A stretch of 64,000 nt of DNA from UBA7359 sp041689615. GTDB lineage: Bacteria; Pseudomonadota; Gammaproteobacteria; Eutrophobiales; Eutrophobiaceae. Under the pieces are notes generated by a model. It saw only the letters and a program-made list of their open reading frames with translations, did no database searches and was not told the origin of the DNA. The translations under genes and the position numbers were made by a program. Of the stretch, positions 8,442-17,328 are shown piece after piece (the first letter of the stretch is position 1; each line of letters begins with the position of its first letter). The DNA lies in contig JBDNFW010000064.1 in the NCBI GenBank assembly GCA_041689615.1, positions 1 through 64,000 of the forward strand, in the 5' to 3' direction.

Positions 8442-9488
8442 ATGAATTACTCTAATTTTATAGGCTGGGATATTGGTGGCGCGCACCTTAAGGTTGCCAG
8501 TGTTAGCGAAGCAGGAACACTAGACTTTGTTGACCAGTTTGCTTCGCCACTTTGGCAAGGTATAGAGCATCTTGAAGAATTATTTCCGAAAACAGTAGCG
8601 CGATTACATCAGGGTTCGCTTTCGCATGCATTTACCATTACTGCAGAATTAGTTGATATTTTTAAAGATAGAGAAGAAGGAGTGCAGTCGCTAATTGATG
8701 TGTGTGAAAAAAGTCTGGGTGACAATATAAGTTTCTATGCGGTGGATGATGGATTAATGAATTTGGTCAGCGCAAGAAAAAAAGCAAATAAAATAGCATC
8801 TGCTAATTGGCATGCAAGCGCCACTTACGCTGCATCATTGATAGAAACAGGACTATTTGTTGATATGGGAAGCACAACAACAGATATTATCCCTTTTAAT
8901 AATAGAGTACTTAATAATCGTGGCTTTGATGATCAAAGTCGTTTGCGTTTTGATGAATTAGTTTATACCGGTGTCATCAGAACTTCTTTAATGTCATTAA
9001 CTAATAAAGCTCCTTTTGATGGAGAATGGCAAAATATTGCAGCGGAAAACTTTGCGACAACTGCCGATGTTTATCGCATCCTGTCTTCTTTAGAAGAAAG
9101 GGATGACTTGATGGAAGCCGCAGATGGGAAAAACAAAGATGTTCAGGGAAGTACTCGAAGACTTGCGAGAATGTTAGGAACAGACGCTGATGTTTCGGAT
9201 GATCCGCAAGTTTGGACTAAGTTGGCAGAATATTTTGAAGAAACACAATTGCAATTATTAACTAATGCCGTGTTGAGAGTATTGTCTAACTCACCTGAGA
9301 GCAATGAAAAAATAATTGGTGCGGGAGCTGGTCGTTTTTTAATAAAGAAAATTGCGCAAAGAATTAATATTCCATACATAGAATTTAGTGATTTATGCGA
9401 CAGTGAACTTGGCTTACAACACAAATGTAATGTTTGCGCACCGGCAGTTGCTATCGCACATTTAAATCGCCAACTTTTTCTAGCCTAA
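8442..9488 (+). CDS. Hydantoinase/acetate-kinase-fold protein resembling MfnF
   Basis: A 348-residue protein of the ASKHA (actin-like ATPase) type. The phosphate-1 motif is FIGWDIGGAHLKVASV at the N-terminus, GLFVDMGSTTTDIIPF near 137-152 is the second phosphate motif, and IIGAGAGRFLI near 293-303 is the adenosine motif. Archaeal relatives include MfnF, which joins the aminomethylfuran and tyramine-glutamate parts of methanofuran, and methylotrophs keep such a gene in this island. The C-terminus has LQHKCNVCAPAVAIA. Function in the bacterial cofactor is inferred. It starts 6 bases after the ATP-grasp gene, and its stop overlaps pabB by one base. Confidence 0.8.
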   Translation: MNYSNFIGWDIGGAHLKVASVSEAGTLDFVDQFASPLWQGIEHLEELFPKTVARLHQGSLSHAFTITAELVDIFKDREEGVQSLIDVCEKSLGDNISFYAVDDGLMNLVSARKKANKIASANWHASATYAASLIETGLFVDMGSTTTDIIPFNNRVLNNRGFDDQSRLRFDELVYTGVIRTSLMSLTNKAPFDGEWQNIAAENFATTADVYRILSSLEERDDLMEAADGKNKDVQGSTRRLARMLGTDADVSDDPQVWTKLAEYFEETQLQLLTNAVLRVLSNSPESNEKIIGAGAGRFLIKKIAQRINIPYIEFSDLCDSELGLQHKCNVCAPAVAIAHLNRQLFLA

Positions 9489-10861
9489 TGAAAGTTTCAG
9501 AATTATCTTATCATCGCGATTCGGCAAAATTATTTGCCAAAGTCGCTGATGAACCCTGGAGTATGTTTCTCGATAGTGCTTATCCTGAAACAGATGTTGG
9601 TCGTTACGATATTATTGTTTCTCGACCGCTTGTTACTCTGGAAACTTACGGTGACGTTACTCATATCGTTGAGGCCGATGAAAGTAAAAAAACAACATCA
9701 AAAGAAGATCCGTTTTTGCTTGTTAAGCAATACCTTGGAAATAAGGATAAAAATTTAAGTGGCTTACCTTTTTGCGGTGGCGCATTAGGTTATTTTGCTT
9801 ATGATTTAGGGCGCAAAATAGAAACGCTACCCGAAATTTCTAAACAAGATATTAATATGCCGGATATGGCGATAGGTATTTATGATTGGGCAGTGATAGT
9901 CGATCATCATGTTCGTCGTGCATGGCTAGCCAGTTTTTGTCGATTTGAACAGACAGAAAAAAACTGGACTGAGTTACAGGGATTGTTTTCAACTAACTCT
10001 AGCGACGAGGAAAGAAGTTTTCAGATCAAGACTGATGTTAAGTCGAATATGTCCAGAGAAGAGTATACAAAAGCATTTGATCGAATTAAGAATTATATTC
10101 TTGACGGTGATTGTTATCAGGTTAATTTAGCGCAGCGTTTTTCTGCTGAATTTGAAGGTGATAGCTGGGCCGTTTATTTAAAATTACGCCAACTTAACCC
10201 CGCGCCTTTTTCTGCTTATATCAATATACCTTCTGGTGCAGTATTGAGTTCATCACCAGAACGTTTTTTACTTGTCACAGGAAATCAAGTTGAAACAAAA
10301 CCCATTAAAGGAACAAAACATCGATCAGTTTTTGCTTACGAAGACAAAGCGCTCGCTGTCTCTTTACTTGAAAGTGAAAAAGACCGTGCCGAAAATTTAA
10401 TGATTGTTGATTTACTAAGAAATGATATTAGTAAATCTTGTGAGTCAGGTTCCGTGCTCGTGCCAAAATTATTTTCTTTGGAAACCTATGCGACGGTTCA
10501 CCATTTAGTCAGTACGATTACTGGTCGTCTATCTAAAGGCAAGCATGCACTGGATTTATTGCGCGCTTGTTTTCCTGGCGGTTCAATTACGGGTGCGCCT
10601 AAACACAGGTCGATGGAAATTATAGAAGAACTCGAACCACATCGACGATCAGTCTATTGTGGTTCGATTGCTTATATTGGTTTTGATGGAAATATGGATA
10701 GCAATATCTGTATTAGAACTCTGGTTAAATATGAAAATAAATTATATTTCCATGCCGGAGGGGGAATAGTTTGGGATTCCAAAGTCGATGCTGAATATAA
10801 AGAATGTTTTGATAAAGCGGCGGCTATGTTGAAATTATTTAAACTTGAGGAAACTCATTGA
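9488..10861 (+). CDS. pabB: Aminodeoxychorismate synthase component I
   Basis: PabB makes 4-amino-4-deoxychorismate, the precursor of para-aminobenzoate. The 457-residue protein has ETKPIKGTKHRS in place of the PIAGTR motif of anthranilate synthase, which marks PabB rather than TrpE. It also has GGSITGAPKHRSMEIIEELE and YCGSIAYIGFDGNMDSNICIRTL near the C-terminus. The start is ATG 9488, overlapping the previous stop as TAATG; an in-frame ATG at 9434 would run into the upstream gene. The gene sits among methanopterin and methanofuran genes, so its product probably feeds methanopterin as well as folate. No pabA or pabC is in the window. Confidence 0.93.
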   Translation: MKVSELSYHRDSAKLFAKVADEPWSMFLDSAYPETDVGRYDIIVSRPLVTLETYGDVTHIVEADESKKTTSKEDPFLLVKQYLGNKDKNLSGLPFCGGALGYFAYDLGRKIETLPEISKQDINMPDMAIGIYDWAVIVDHHVRRAWLASFCRFEQTEKNWTELQGLFSTNSSDEERSFQIKTDVKSNMSREEYTKAFDRIKNYILDGDCYQVNLAQRFSAEFEGDSWAVYLKLRQLNPAPFSAYINIPSGAVLSSSPERFLLVTGNQVETKPIKGTKHRSVFAYEDKALAVSLLESEKDRAENLMIVDLLRNDISKSCESGSVLVPKLFSLETYATVHHLVSTITGRLSKGKHALDLLRACFPGGSITGAPKHRSMEIIEELEPHRRSVYCGSIAYIGFDGNMDSNICIRTLVKYENKLYFHAGGGIVWDSKVDAEYKECFDKAAAMLKLFKLEETH

Positions 10862-11445
10862 ATCTGACAGTGTTAAAACTGGGTGGCAGTTTAATGCGTA
10901 GTACAGAATTGTCATTTTGGCTGGAAAGTATTAATTCTGTTTCGAGAAGCTCGAATATAATTATTGTTCCAGGTGGTGGTGAGTTTGCTGATTCGGTTCG
11001 ATGTTTGCAAAAGACGGTTCAGTTTGATGATCTTGCAGCACATCGAATGGCATTATTAGCAATGTGCCAATTTGGCTATTTATTGGCAGGGATGAACAAG
11101 CAGTTAGAAATTATTGAAGATATAGAAGTATTCTCCTCAGATATGGGCAAAAGTTTGCCGTTATTATGGTTACCGACTTTATTAATTAAGGATAATTCAG
11201 AAATTCCGGCTAGCTGGGATTTTACTTCCGATAGCATTGCCTTATGGTTAGCGACCAAATTATCCGCCTCAAAATTAGTTTTGGTTAAATCCAAGGATTT
11301 AAATAAAGATAATATTTCAATTCGAAGTCACATTAAAAATAATGATTTAGATAGGGGATTTCAAGAGCTTAGTGAGCTTTTTTCAGGTAAAATATTATTT
11401 TTTGAAAAAGGCCAATATAATCAATTGAACAAAATTAACTTATAA
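10858..11445 (+). CDS. Amino-acid-kinase-fold protein resembling MfnE
   Basis: A 195-residue protein with the amino-acid kinase fold: LKLGGSLMRS at the N-terminus, IIIVPGGGEFAD near residues 36-47, TSDSIALWLATKLSA near 122-136 and LVLVKSKDL near 138-146. It is shorter than carbamate or aspartate kinases and matches the small archaeal type that includes MfnE, a kinase acting on aminomethylfuran phosphate in methanofuran synthesis. The start is TTG 10858, overlapping the pabB stop by 4 bases (TTGA) and preceded by GAGG at 10846-10849. Translational coupling to pabB is likely. The substrate is inferred. Confidence 0.78.
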   Translation: MNLTVLKLGGSLMRSTELSFWLESINSVSRSSNIIIVPGGGEFADSVRCLQKTVQFDDLAAHRMALLAMCQFGYLLAGMNKQLEIIEDIEVFSSDMGKSLPLLWLPTLLIKDNSEIPASWDFTSDSIALWLATKLSASKLVLVKSKDLNKDNISIRSHIKNNDLDRGFQELSELFSGKILFFEKGQYNQLNKINL

Positions 11446-11559
11446 GAGCAAGCTTGTCCTGAATAGTCGTTTTACTCAAAATCATCCCGTTAAAATTAAT
11501 CTCCCCCCGTGCTTAATTGCTGGCACAAGTAATGCTTAGTGCTAATTGTAATAAATTTA

Positions 11560-11586
11560 TAAAGATGTTTGATTTTTTGCCGAAAC
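11560..11586 (+). promoter_or_regulatory. Sigma28 (FliA)-type promoter of the chemoreceptor gene
   Basis: TAAAGATG (11560-11567), exactly 11 bases, then GCCGAAAC (11579-11586). This agrees with the flagellar consensus TAAAGTTT-N11-GCCGATAA at 12 of 16 positions, including both conserved cores. It lies about 70 bases before the ATG of a chemotaxis gene, which supports the reading. Confidence 0.68.
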
Positions 11587-11657
11587 TTAACATATCGGTT
11601 AATAAATTTTATTTTTATATGGGTTTTTCCCGAATTCTGGAAAGCAGGGGTAATAAG

Positions 11658-12836
11658 ATGGAAAAGTTAGTGACAAACTTTAGTATTCGTAAACAATTTT
11701 ACTTGTTTACTGGTTTTGTTTGTATCGGATTAGTTATTTTACAAAGCGCCATTCATTATGCTGAACTCGACTTTATGAGAAGCATGATTGCTAGTCTTGT
11801 CATGGCGCTAGCAACATTTGGATTCTCGCATTATTTAGGAAAAATTAATGGTAAGCGAGCCGAACTGATAGTAAATGGATTACATGCTTTTTCACAGGGT
11901 GATTTAACGCATAAAGTGAGTATTTCAGGTAAAGATGAGTTTGCCTGGATGTGTTGGGAATATTCACAAGGTCGTAAAGGATTTATGGCCTTGGTTAAGG
12001 AAATACTGGGTAGTGCCGGTCAACTAGCGGCAGCAGCAGAAGAGCTGTCGGCGATTACAGAACAAAGTAACGCCGGCGTCATGCGTCAACAGGGCGAAAT
12101 TGGACAAGTCGCAACAGCAATGAATGAAATGTCTGCCACCGTTGCAGAAGTATCTAAAAACGCAGCTAGTGCAGCAACAGCAGCACAAGAAGCAGATGAT
12201 AGAGCTAAAGATGGCTGGAATGTGGTTAATACAACAGTAGAAACAATTAATAATCTGGCATCTGAAGTTGAGCGCACATCTGAAGTGATTGAAAATCTGA
12301 AAGGAGATAGTCTTAGCATTGGTGCCGTACTTGACGTTATTCGGGATATTGCAGAACAAACAAATTTATTGGCACTTAACGCAGCCATTGAAGCAGCCCG
12401 AGCTGGTGAACAGGGTCGTGGTTTCGCCGTTGTTGCTGATGAAGTAAGAACCTTGGCAAGTCGTACACAACAGTCCACCCGTGAAATTAACGATATGATT
12501 GAACGTTTACAAAACGGCGCTAATCAAGCAGTAAGCGTCATGGAAATGGGACGAGCTAAAGCAGAAGAGAGTGTTGCACAAGCAGCCAAAGCAGGTGAAG
12601 CCTTACAGTCTATTACCGGCGTGGTTGATAAGATCAAGAGCATGAATATGCAAATCGCCAGTGCTGCTGAAGAACAAAGCGCAACAGCTGAAGAGATTAA
12701 TCGTAATATCGTTAATATAAGTGAAGTTGCTCAAGAAACAGCAAGTGGTTCACAGCAAACAGCTAGCGCCAGTGATGAATTAGCAAGGTTGGCTTCAGAT
12801 CTTCAAGGCCAGGTTGGTAAATTTAAAATTGGTTAA
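11658..12836 (+). CDS. Methyl-accepting chemotaxis protein without a periplasmic domain
   Basis: A 392-residue chemoreceptor. Two close membrane segments (about residues 14-31 and 41-58) leave almost no periplasmic loop. A HAMP-like stretch (about 60-112) follows, then a long coiled-coil signalling domain with the hairpin tip IRDIAEQTNLLALNAAIEAA and RGFAVVADEVRTLASRT. It probably senses an internal or membrane signal, as energy-taxis receptors do. The ATG at 11658 follows AGGGG (11646-11650). An in-frame TTG at 11517 would add 47 unlikely residues and would start before the predicted sigma28 promoter. No other chemotaxis genes are adjacent. Confidence 0.9.
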   Translation: MEKLVTNFSIRKQFYLFTGFVCIGLVILQSAIHYAELDFMRSMIASLVMALATFGFSHYLGKINGKRAELIVNGLHAFSQGDLTHKVSISGKDEFAWMCWEYSQGRKGFMALVKEILGSAGQLAAAAEELSAITEQSNAGVMRQQGEIGQVATAMNEMSATVAEVSKNAASAATAAQEADDRAKDGWNVVNTTVETINNLASEVERTSEVIENLKGDSLSIGAVLDVIRDIAEQTNLLALNAAIEAARAGEQGRGFAVVADEVRTLASRTQQSTREINDMIERLQNGANQAVSVMEMGRAKAEESVAQAAKAGEALQSITGVVDKIKSMNMQIASAAEEQSATAEEINRNIVNISEVAQETASGSQQTASASDELARLASDLQGQVGKFKIG

Positions 12837-12843
12837 TTGAAAA

Positions 12844-13017
12844 CTAATTATCGATATTAATATTTGAATCGTCGCTTTTTTGAGCCGATTCAAGTGATAA
12901 TTTCTCGTAAGCTTTGAGTGCAGCAGGCATACCGAAATCAATGGCTATACGGTAACAATCCAATAAACTTGAATCTTCCGTTTCATCAACGCTAACTTGC
13001 TTAAGTTGTTGTTGCAT
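12844..13017 (-). CDS. 57-residue hypothetical protein downstream of nrdAB
   Basis: A small gene of 58 codons with a clear Shine-Dalgarno, GGAG 7 bases before the ATG at 13017. The product begins MQQQLKQVSVDETEDSSLLD, contains CYRIAIDFGMPAALKAYEKL as a likely helix pair, and ends with an acidic tail. I do not recognise the family, and there is no signal peptide or membrane segment. It lies on the nrdAB strand but beyond a strong terminator, so it would need read-through or its own promoter. The stop is only 8 bases from the end of the convergent chemoreceptor gene. Confidence 0.6.
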   Translation of the reverse strand: MQQQLKQVSVDETEDSSLLDCYRIAIDFGMPAALKAYEKLSLESAQKSDDSNINIDN

Positions 13018-13046
13018 TTGTTAACTCCATTTTTTAGTCTATGATT

Positions 13047-13075
13047 AAAAAAGACAAGCCTATATAGGCTTGTCT
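13047..13075 (-). terminator. Intrinsic terminator after nrdB and the RNA-like region
   Basis: A perfect 24-bp palindrome (13052-13075) is followed on the minus strand by a run of T residues. It ends transcription coming from nrdAB, about 110 bases past the nrdB stop. The stem core is GACAAGCC. Confidence 0.88.
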
Positions 13076-13081
13076 ACTGAA

Positions 13082-13165
13082 TAAGAAGGCCTGGTATCCG
13101 GAAGAGGCTGGAGATACCAGGCAATAACCGAGCGTCCCTCTCGGTTCCCGCTAAGGCGGTCACGG
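13082..13165 (-). ncRNA. Candidate structured RNA in the nrdB 3' region
   Basis: Three consecutive perfect stems lie between the nrdB stop and the terminator: 10 bp (13089-13098 with 13113-13122, 14-base loop), 7 bp (13126-13132 with 13140-13146) and 4 bp GC-only (13148-13151 with 13156-13159). Read on the minus strand they come after nrdB and run into the terminator, the layout of a 3'-UTR-derived small RNA or a regulated leader for the 57-residue gene. The large loop is pyrimidine rich on this strand (CCTCTTCC), which could pair with Shine-Dalgarno sequences. No known family was recognised. Confidence 0.5.
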
Positions 13166-13181
13166 TAAATCATAAAATTTG

Positions 13182-14324
13182 TTAATCCCAAGTTAATGCA
13201 CCACCTGTTTGATATTCGGTGACTCTTGTTTCAAAGAAATTTTTCTCTTTTCTCAGGTTCGCTTGTTCATCTAACCATGGCAAAGCCGCTTCAGCACCAG
13301 GAAAAGGATCTTCACTTAAACCAAGCTGATTAGCGCGTCTATTGGCAATGTATTGAAACTGCGCAAGATGTGTTTCTGCTGAATAGCCGAGAATTGGATC
13401 TCTTAAGATATAGCCTGCGTAAGCTTTTTCTGCTTCATATGCTTCATCCCACATGTCGCGTATTTCTTTCGGATCCAATTTTACATTTTCTTCTTGTATG
13501 ATTTGTTTTACGACGCGAATACCAAAAGCAGCATGCATGACTTCATCGCGCATGATGTATTGTAATTGTTCAGCGGTACCTTTCATCAGACCGCGACGTT
13601 GTAATGCAAAGATAGGGCTAAAGCCGTTGTAGAACCAACAACCTTCAAAGATACCGGCAAAGAACATATATGAGATTACAAAGTTATGTAATTCATCGCG
13701 GTCTCTTAAATCAATATCTGAACGCATAACGGAATTCAATCGACGATTAGCAACGGAAATCTTTTGATGAATTTCAGGCACAACACGATAACGATTATAA
13801 ATTTCGCTTTGGTCAAGACCAATCGTTTCGATGCAATGTTGATAAGTCCATATGTGTAATGCTTCTTCATAAACTTGTCGCGCCTGATATATTTGTAACT
13901 CAGGTGCAGACATTTTTTCCATCACTGCCAGACCAATATTGCGCATAGCAAGAATGTCTGATGTTGTTAGATAAGACAGTACGTTTTCATAAACATGCTT
14001 TTCTTCAGGTGTTAGCTTGTTGCGGTAATCTGCCACATCCTGAGCCATGTTGACATCTAATGGCGTCCAATGATTTTTATTTGCATTAAGAAAAAAATTC
14101 CACGCCCAAGGATATTTAAAAGGGGCTAATTGATTGATATCAGTTTGTCCGTTGACAACACGTTTGTCATCCGCATTAACCGGGGCGAGTTTTTTTGTAA
14201 CAACCTTGAGATCGGGTTTGTTACTTACTTTTGCGTTATCTTCGCTTAATGCCTTTTCAAAAATAGCCGGTTCGACGACATCTGTTTGTACCGGTTTTGC
14301 TAAAGGGTCATTCCAATCCAACAT
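13182..14324 (-). CDS. nrdB: Ribonucleotide reductase class Ia, small subunit
   Basis: NrdB holds the di-iron centre and tyrosyl radical that starts reduction of ribonucleoside diphosphates. The 380-residue protein has the helix EEALHIWTYQHCIE, which supplies a Glu, a His and the radical Tyr by alignment with E. coli YxxE/EETIHSRSYTH. A second metal helix is MRDEVMHAAFGIR. The C-terminal tail TRVTEYQTGGALTWD would dock on NrdA. It follows nrdA by 30 bases on the same strand and is expected to be controlled from the nrdA promoter. The first 60 residues are low-complexity and variable. Confidence 0.97.
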   Translation of the reverse strand: MLDWNDPLAKPVQTDVVEPAIFEKALSEDNAKVSNKPDLKVVTKKLAPVNADDKRVVNGQTDINQLAPFKYPWAWNFFLNANKNHWTPLDVNMAQDVADYRNKLTPEEKHVYENVLSYLTTSDILAMRNIGLAVMEKMSAPELQIYQARQVYEEALHIWTYQHCIETIGLDQSEIYNRYRVVPEIHQKISVANRRLNSVMRSDIDLRDRDELHNFVISYMFFAGIFEGCWFYNGFSPIFALQRRGLMKGTAEQLQYIMRDEVMHAAFGIRVVKQIIQEENVKLDPKEIRDMWDEAYEAEKAYAGYILRDPILGYSAETHLAQFQYIANRRANQLGLSEDPFPGAEAALPWLDEQANLRKEKNFFETRVTEYQTGGALTWD

Positions 14325-14354
14325 TCAATCTACCTCGTATCTTGTTATTTACAC

Positions 14355-17246
14355 TTACTGACAGGCTTCACAATCCGGGTCTAGAATTGAGCAGACTTTA
14401 GGTTCTTCAATAGCTTCGTTTTGAGGTTCACTACCTGAACTCTTTTCCATATGCGTCGCACCGAGAGAACGTAGGTAATAGGTCGTTTTCAAACCGCGTA
14501 CCCATGCGAGTTTGTATAGGTTGTCGAGTTTTGTGCCACTAGGTTCAGCCATATAAAGGTTAAGTGACTGACCTTGGTCAATCCATTTTTGTCGTCGTGA
14601 TGCCGCTTCAACTAACCAACGTGGGTCAACTTCAAATGCGCTAGCATAAATTTTCTTTAATTCATCGGGGACACGATCTATCGCTTGAACACTGCCATCA
14701 AAATATTTTAGATCGTTAACCATAACATCGTCCCAAATACCGAGTTCTTTCAGATCCCGTGCGAGATAAGGATTAACAACAGTAAACTCACCTGAGAGAT
14801 TAGATTTAACAAACAGGTTTTGATAAGTCGGTTCGATTGATTGACTAACACCACAGATATTGGAGATGGTTGCTGTTGGTGCAATAGCCATGCAGTTTGA
14901 ATTACGCATACCGACTTTCATGACACGTTCACGTAAGTCATCCCAATTCAAGGTTTGTTCAAAATTGGCTTGCAAATAATCACCGCGCTCATCAGCCAAA
15001 CGTTGCATAGAATCAATAGGCAAAATACCCTGACTCCATAAAGAACCGTTATAAGTTGAATAAGAACCACGTTCTTCAGCTAAATTAGTTGATGCTTTGA
15101 TGGCATAGTAACTAACGGCTTCCATACTGGTGTCAGCAAAACTAACGGCTTCTTCAGTACTATAAGGCAAACGTAATTTATACAAGGCATCCTGAAAACC
15201 CATGATACCCAAGCCAATAGGGCGATGGCGCAAATTAGAACGTCTTGCTTTTGCCACACTGTAGTAATTGTAATCAATGACGTTATCCAGCATGCGTATA
15301 GCCGTGTTGATGGTTTTTTCCAGTTTCTCTGTATTCAGACCGTTTTCATCAATGTGTTGAGGTAAATTTACGGAACCGAGATTACATACGGCAATTTCAT
15401 CTTCAGATGTATTGAGTGTTATTTCCGTGCAAAGGTTTGATGAATGCACAACACCGGAATGTGATTGTGGTGATCGTATGTTGCAAGGATCTTTAAACGT
15501 AATCCACGGATGACCTGTTTCAAATAACATTGACAACATCTTGCGCCATAAGTCGTTTGCTGCAATAACTTTAAAGTTATTGATCTTGCCTTCATCTGCT
15601 TGTTGTTCGTATTCTTCATAACGTTTATCAAATGCTTCGCCATACAGATCATGTAAGTCAGGTGTTTCGTGTGGTGAAAATAAAGTCCACTTACCTTCTT
15701 CAGCAACACGCTTCATGAAAAGATCCGGTATCCAGTTTGCCGTATTCATGTCATGTGTGCGGCGACGATCATCACCAGTGTTCTTACGCAAATCAAGAAA
15801 CTCTTCAATATCCATATGCCATGTTTCAAGATAGGCACACATAGCACCCTTGCGTTTGCCGCCCTGATTAACGGCGACAGCGGTATCGTTGGCAACTTTA
15901 AGGAAAGGAACAACACCTTGTGATTTACCGTTTGTGCCTTTGATATGCGCACCCAATGCTCGAACAGGTGTCCAGTCATTGCCCAGACCACCAGCGAATT
16001 TAGATAACATGGCATCATCTTTAATCGCACAAAAAATACCATCAAGATCGTCAGGAACGGTTGTCAGGTAACAACTTGATAATTGAGGTCGACACGTACC
16101 CGAATTAAACAGGGTAGGGGTAGAACTCATGAAATCAAATGAAGAGAGTAAGTTATAGAACTCTATCGCGCGTGCTTCACGATCTAATTCATTAATAGCC
16201 AAGCCCATTGATACGCGCATAAAAAATGCTTGCGGCAGCTCAAAACGAACGTCTTCTTCAGAGTGAATGAAATAACGATCGTAAAGTGTTTGTAAGCTAA
16301 GGTAAGTAAATTGATGATCACGATCAGCATTTAAAGTGGAACCTAATCGTTCAAGATCATATTTGGTGAGTTCTTGATCAAGTAAACCTAATTCAGCACC
16401 ACGTTGAATGTATGACTTGAAATAACCAGGATAGTGCTTAATCATTTCTTTGTGTGTTGCTTGCGTCATAGAGCCATTAATAAAACTCAAGGCCTCTTGA
16501 CGTAATTTATCCATTAGAAAACCTGCTGCGGCATAGCTGTAATCAGGATCTTTTTCGATCAATGTTCTGGCACTCATGACCAGTGCGTGATTAACATCCG
16601 CTTCATCGATGCCATCAAACAGGTTATTCATTGTTTCTTTGGTAATCAGTTTAGCGTCAACTTCAGCCAGTTTTTCACAGGTTTCGTTAATGACTAATTG
16701 CAAACGAGCCATATCCAAAGGTGCTTTACTACCATCGACACGCTTAACATTAATCTGGATGGAATGAGTTTCTTTGGAAGAATCAGATTTTGGTGCGGCT
16801 GCATCGGCTGCTATTCGTTCACGTGAACGTTCTTCACGATAAATAACATAGGCTCGAGCTACTTTTTGTGCACCGGCACGCATCAAAGACAGTTCGACTT
16901 GATCCTGAATATCTTCAATATGCAAGGTACCACCATCTGGCATACGTCGAGTTAAGGCGTTAACTACTTGTTCTGTAAGTGATTCTACTGTTCGATGAAT
17001 GCGGGTTGAGGCAGCGGCAGTACCGCCTTCGACATTGATGAATGCCTTGGTCATGGCAACTGAGATTTTACTCAGGTCGAAAGAAGTAACCTTACCATTA
17101 CGTCGAATGACTCGATAATGGCCGAGTTGACTGGATAAATAATCGGTTTGGCGCAAGCCTGAATTAGCTTCGGTAATACCGGTGTCTAAATTGCTGTCGG
17201 CTGTGTTAGCCGACGATGCTGTATTAGCAGTGCCTTCCGCCTCCAT
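14355..17246 (-). CDS. nrdA: Ribonucleotide reductase class Ia, large subunit
   Basis: NrdA reduces NDPs to dNDPs in the cytoplasm using the radical from NrdB. At 963 residues it is the long type known from Pseudomonas, with two N-terminal ATP-cone domains (about 42-135 and 160-250) before the catalytic ten-stranded barrel. Active-site features include SGTCRPQLSSCYL near residues 382-394 and SSNLCTEITL near 600. The C-terminal pair of Cys in DPDCEACQ relays electrons from thioredoxin or glutaredoxin. The ATG at 17246 follows GGAGGGG. The two cones suggest dATP/ATP allosteric control, and NrdR boxes lie upstream. Confidence 0.97.
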   Translation of the reverse strand: MEAEGTANTASSANTADSNLDTGITEANSGLRQTDYLSSQLGHYRVIRRNGKVTSFDLSKISVAMTKAFINVEGGTAAASTRIHRTVESLTEQVVNALTRRMPDGGTLHIEDIQDQVELSLMRAGAQKVARAYVIYREERSRERIAADAAAPKSDSSKETHSIQINVKRVDGSKAPLDMARLQLVINETCEKLAEVDAKLITKETMNNLFDGIDEADVNHALVMSARTLIEKDPDYSYAAAGFLMDKLRQEALSFINGSMTQATHKEMIKHYPGYFKSYIQRGAELGLLDQELTKYDLERLGSTLNADRDHQFTYLSLQTLYDRYFIHSEEDVRFELPQAFFMRVSMGLAINELDREARAIEFYNLLSSFDFMSSTPTLFNSGTCRPQLSSCYLTTVPDDLDGIFCAIKDDAMLSKFAGGLGNDWTPVRALGAHIKGTNGKSQGVVPFLKVANDTAVAVNQGGKRKGAMCAYLETWHMDIEEFLDLRKNTGDDRRRTHDMNTANWIPDLFMKRVAEEGKWTLFSPHETPDLHDLYGEAFDKRYEEYEQQADEGKINNFKVIAANDLWRKMLSMLFETGHPWITFKDPCNIRSPQSHSGVVHSSNLCTEITLNTSEDEIAVCNLGSVNLPQHIDENGLNTEKLEKTINTAIRMLDNVIDYNYYSVAKARRSNLRHRPIGLGIMGFQDALYKLRLPYSTEEAVSFADTSMEAVSYYAIKASTNLAEERGSYSTYNGSLWSQGILPIDSMQRLADERGDYLQANFEQTLNWDDLRERVMKVGMRNSNCMAIAPTATISNICGVSQSIEPTYQNLFVKSNLSGEFTVVNPYLARDLKELGIWDDVMVNDLKYFDGSVQAIDRVPDELKKIYASAFEVDPRWLVEAASRRQKWIDQGQSLNLYMAEPSGTKLDNLYKLAWVRGLKTTYYLRSLGATHMEKSSGSEPQNEAIEEPKVCSILDPDCEACQ

Positions 17247-17328
17247 CTACCCCTCCAAATTCTTTTTTTTATTGTTTCAAGCCCGTGAAAACAGCTCGAA
17301 ACTTGTTGATGTTTATTTTGTAAACGAA

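Noticed and set aside
9434..9487. Extended pabB start at ATG 9434
   Set aside because: It would overlap the upstream MfnF-like coding region by 55 bases. ATG 9488 gives the typical PabB N-terminus and an ordinary TAATG overlap.
11517..11657. Chemoreceptor start at TTG 11517
   Set aside because: The added 47 residues do not look like a receptor N-terminus, and the TTG lies upstream of the sigma28-type promoter. ATG 11658 has a good Shine-Dalgarno.
13082..13165. CsrB/RsmZ-type RNA on the plus strand (GGA in the loop)
   Set aside because: Only one hairpin carries GGA motifs in its loop and no plus-strand promoter or terminator is present. The minus-strand reading, with terminator, is better supported.
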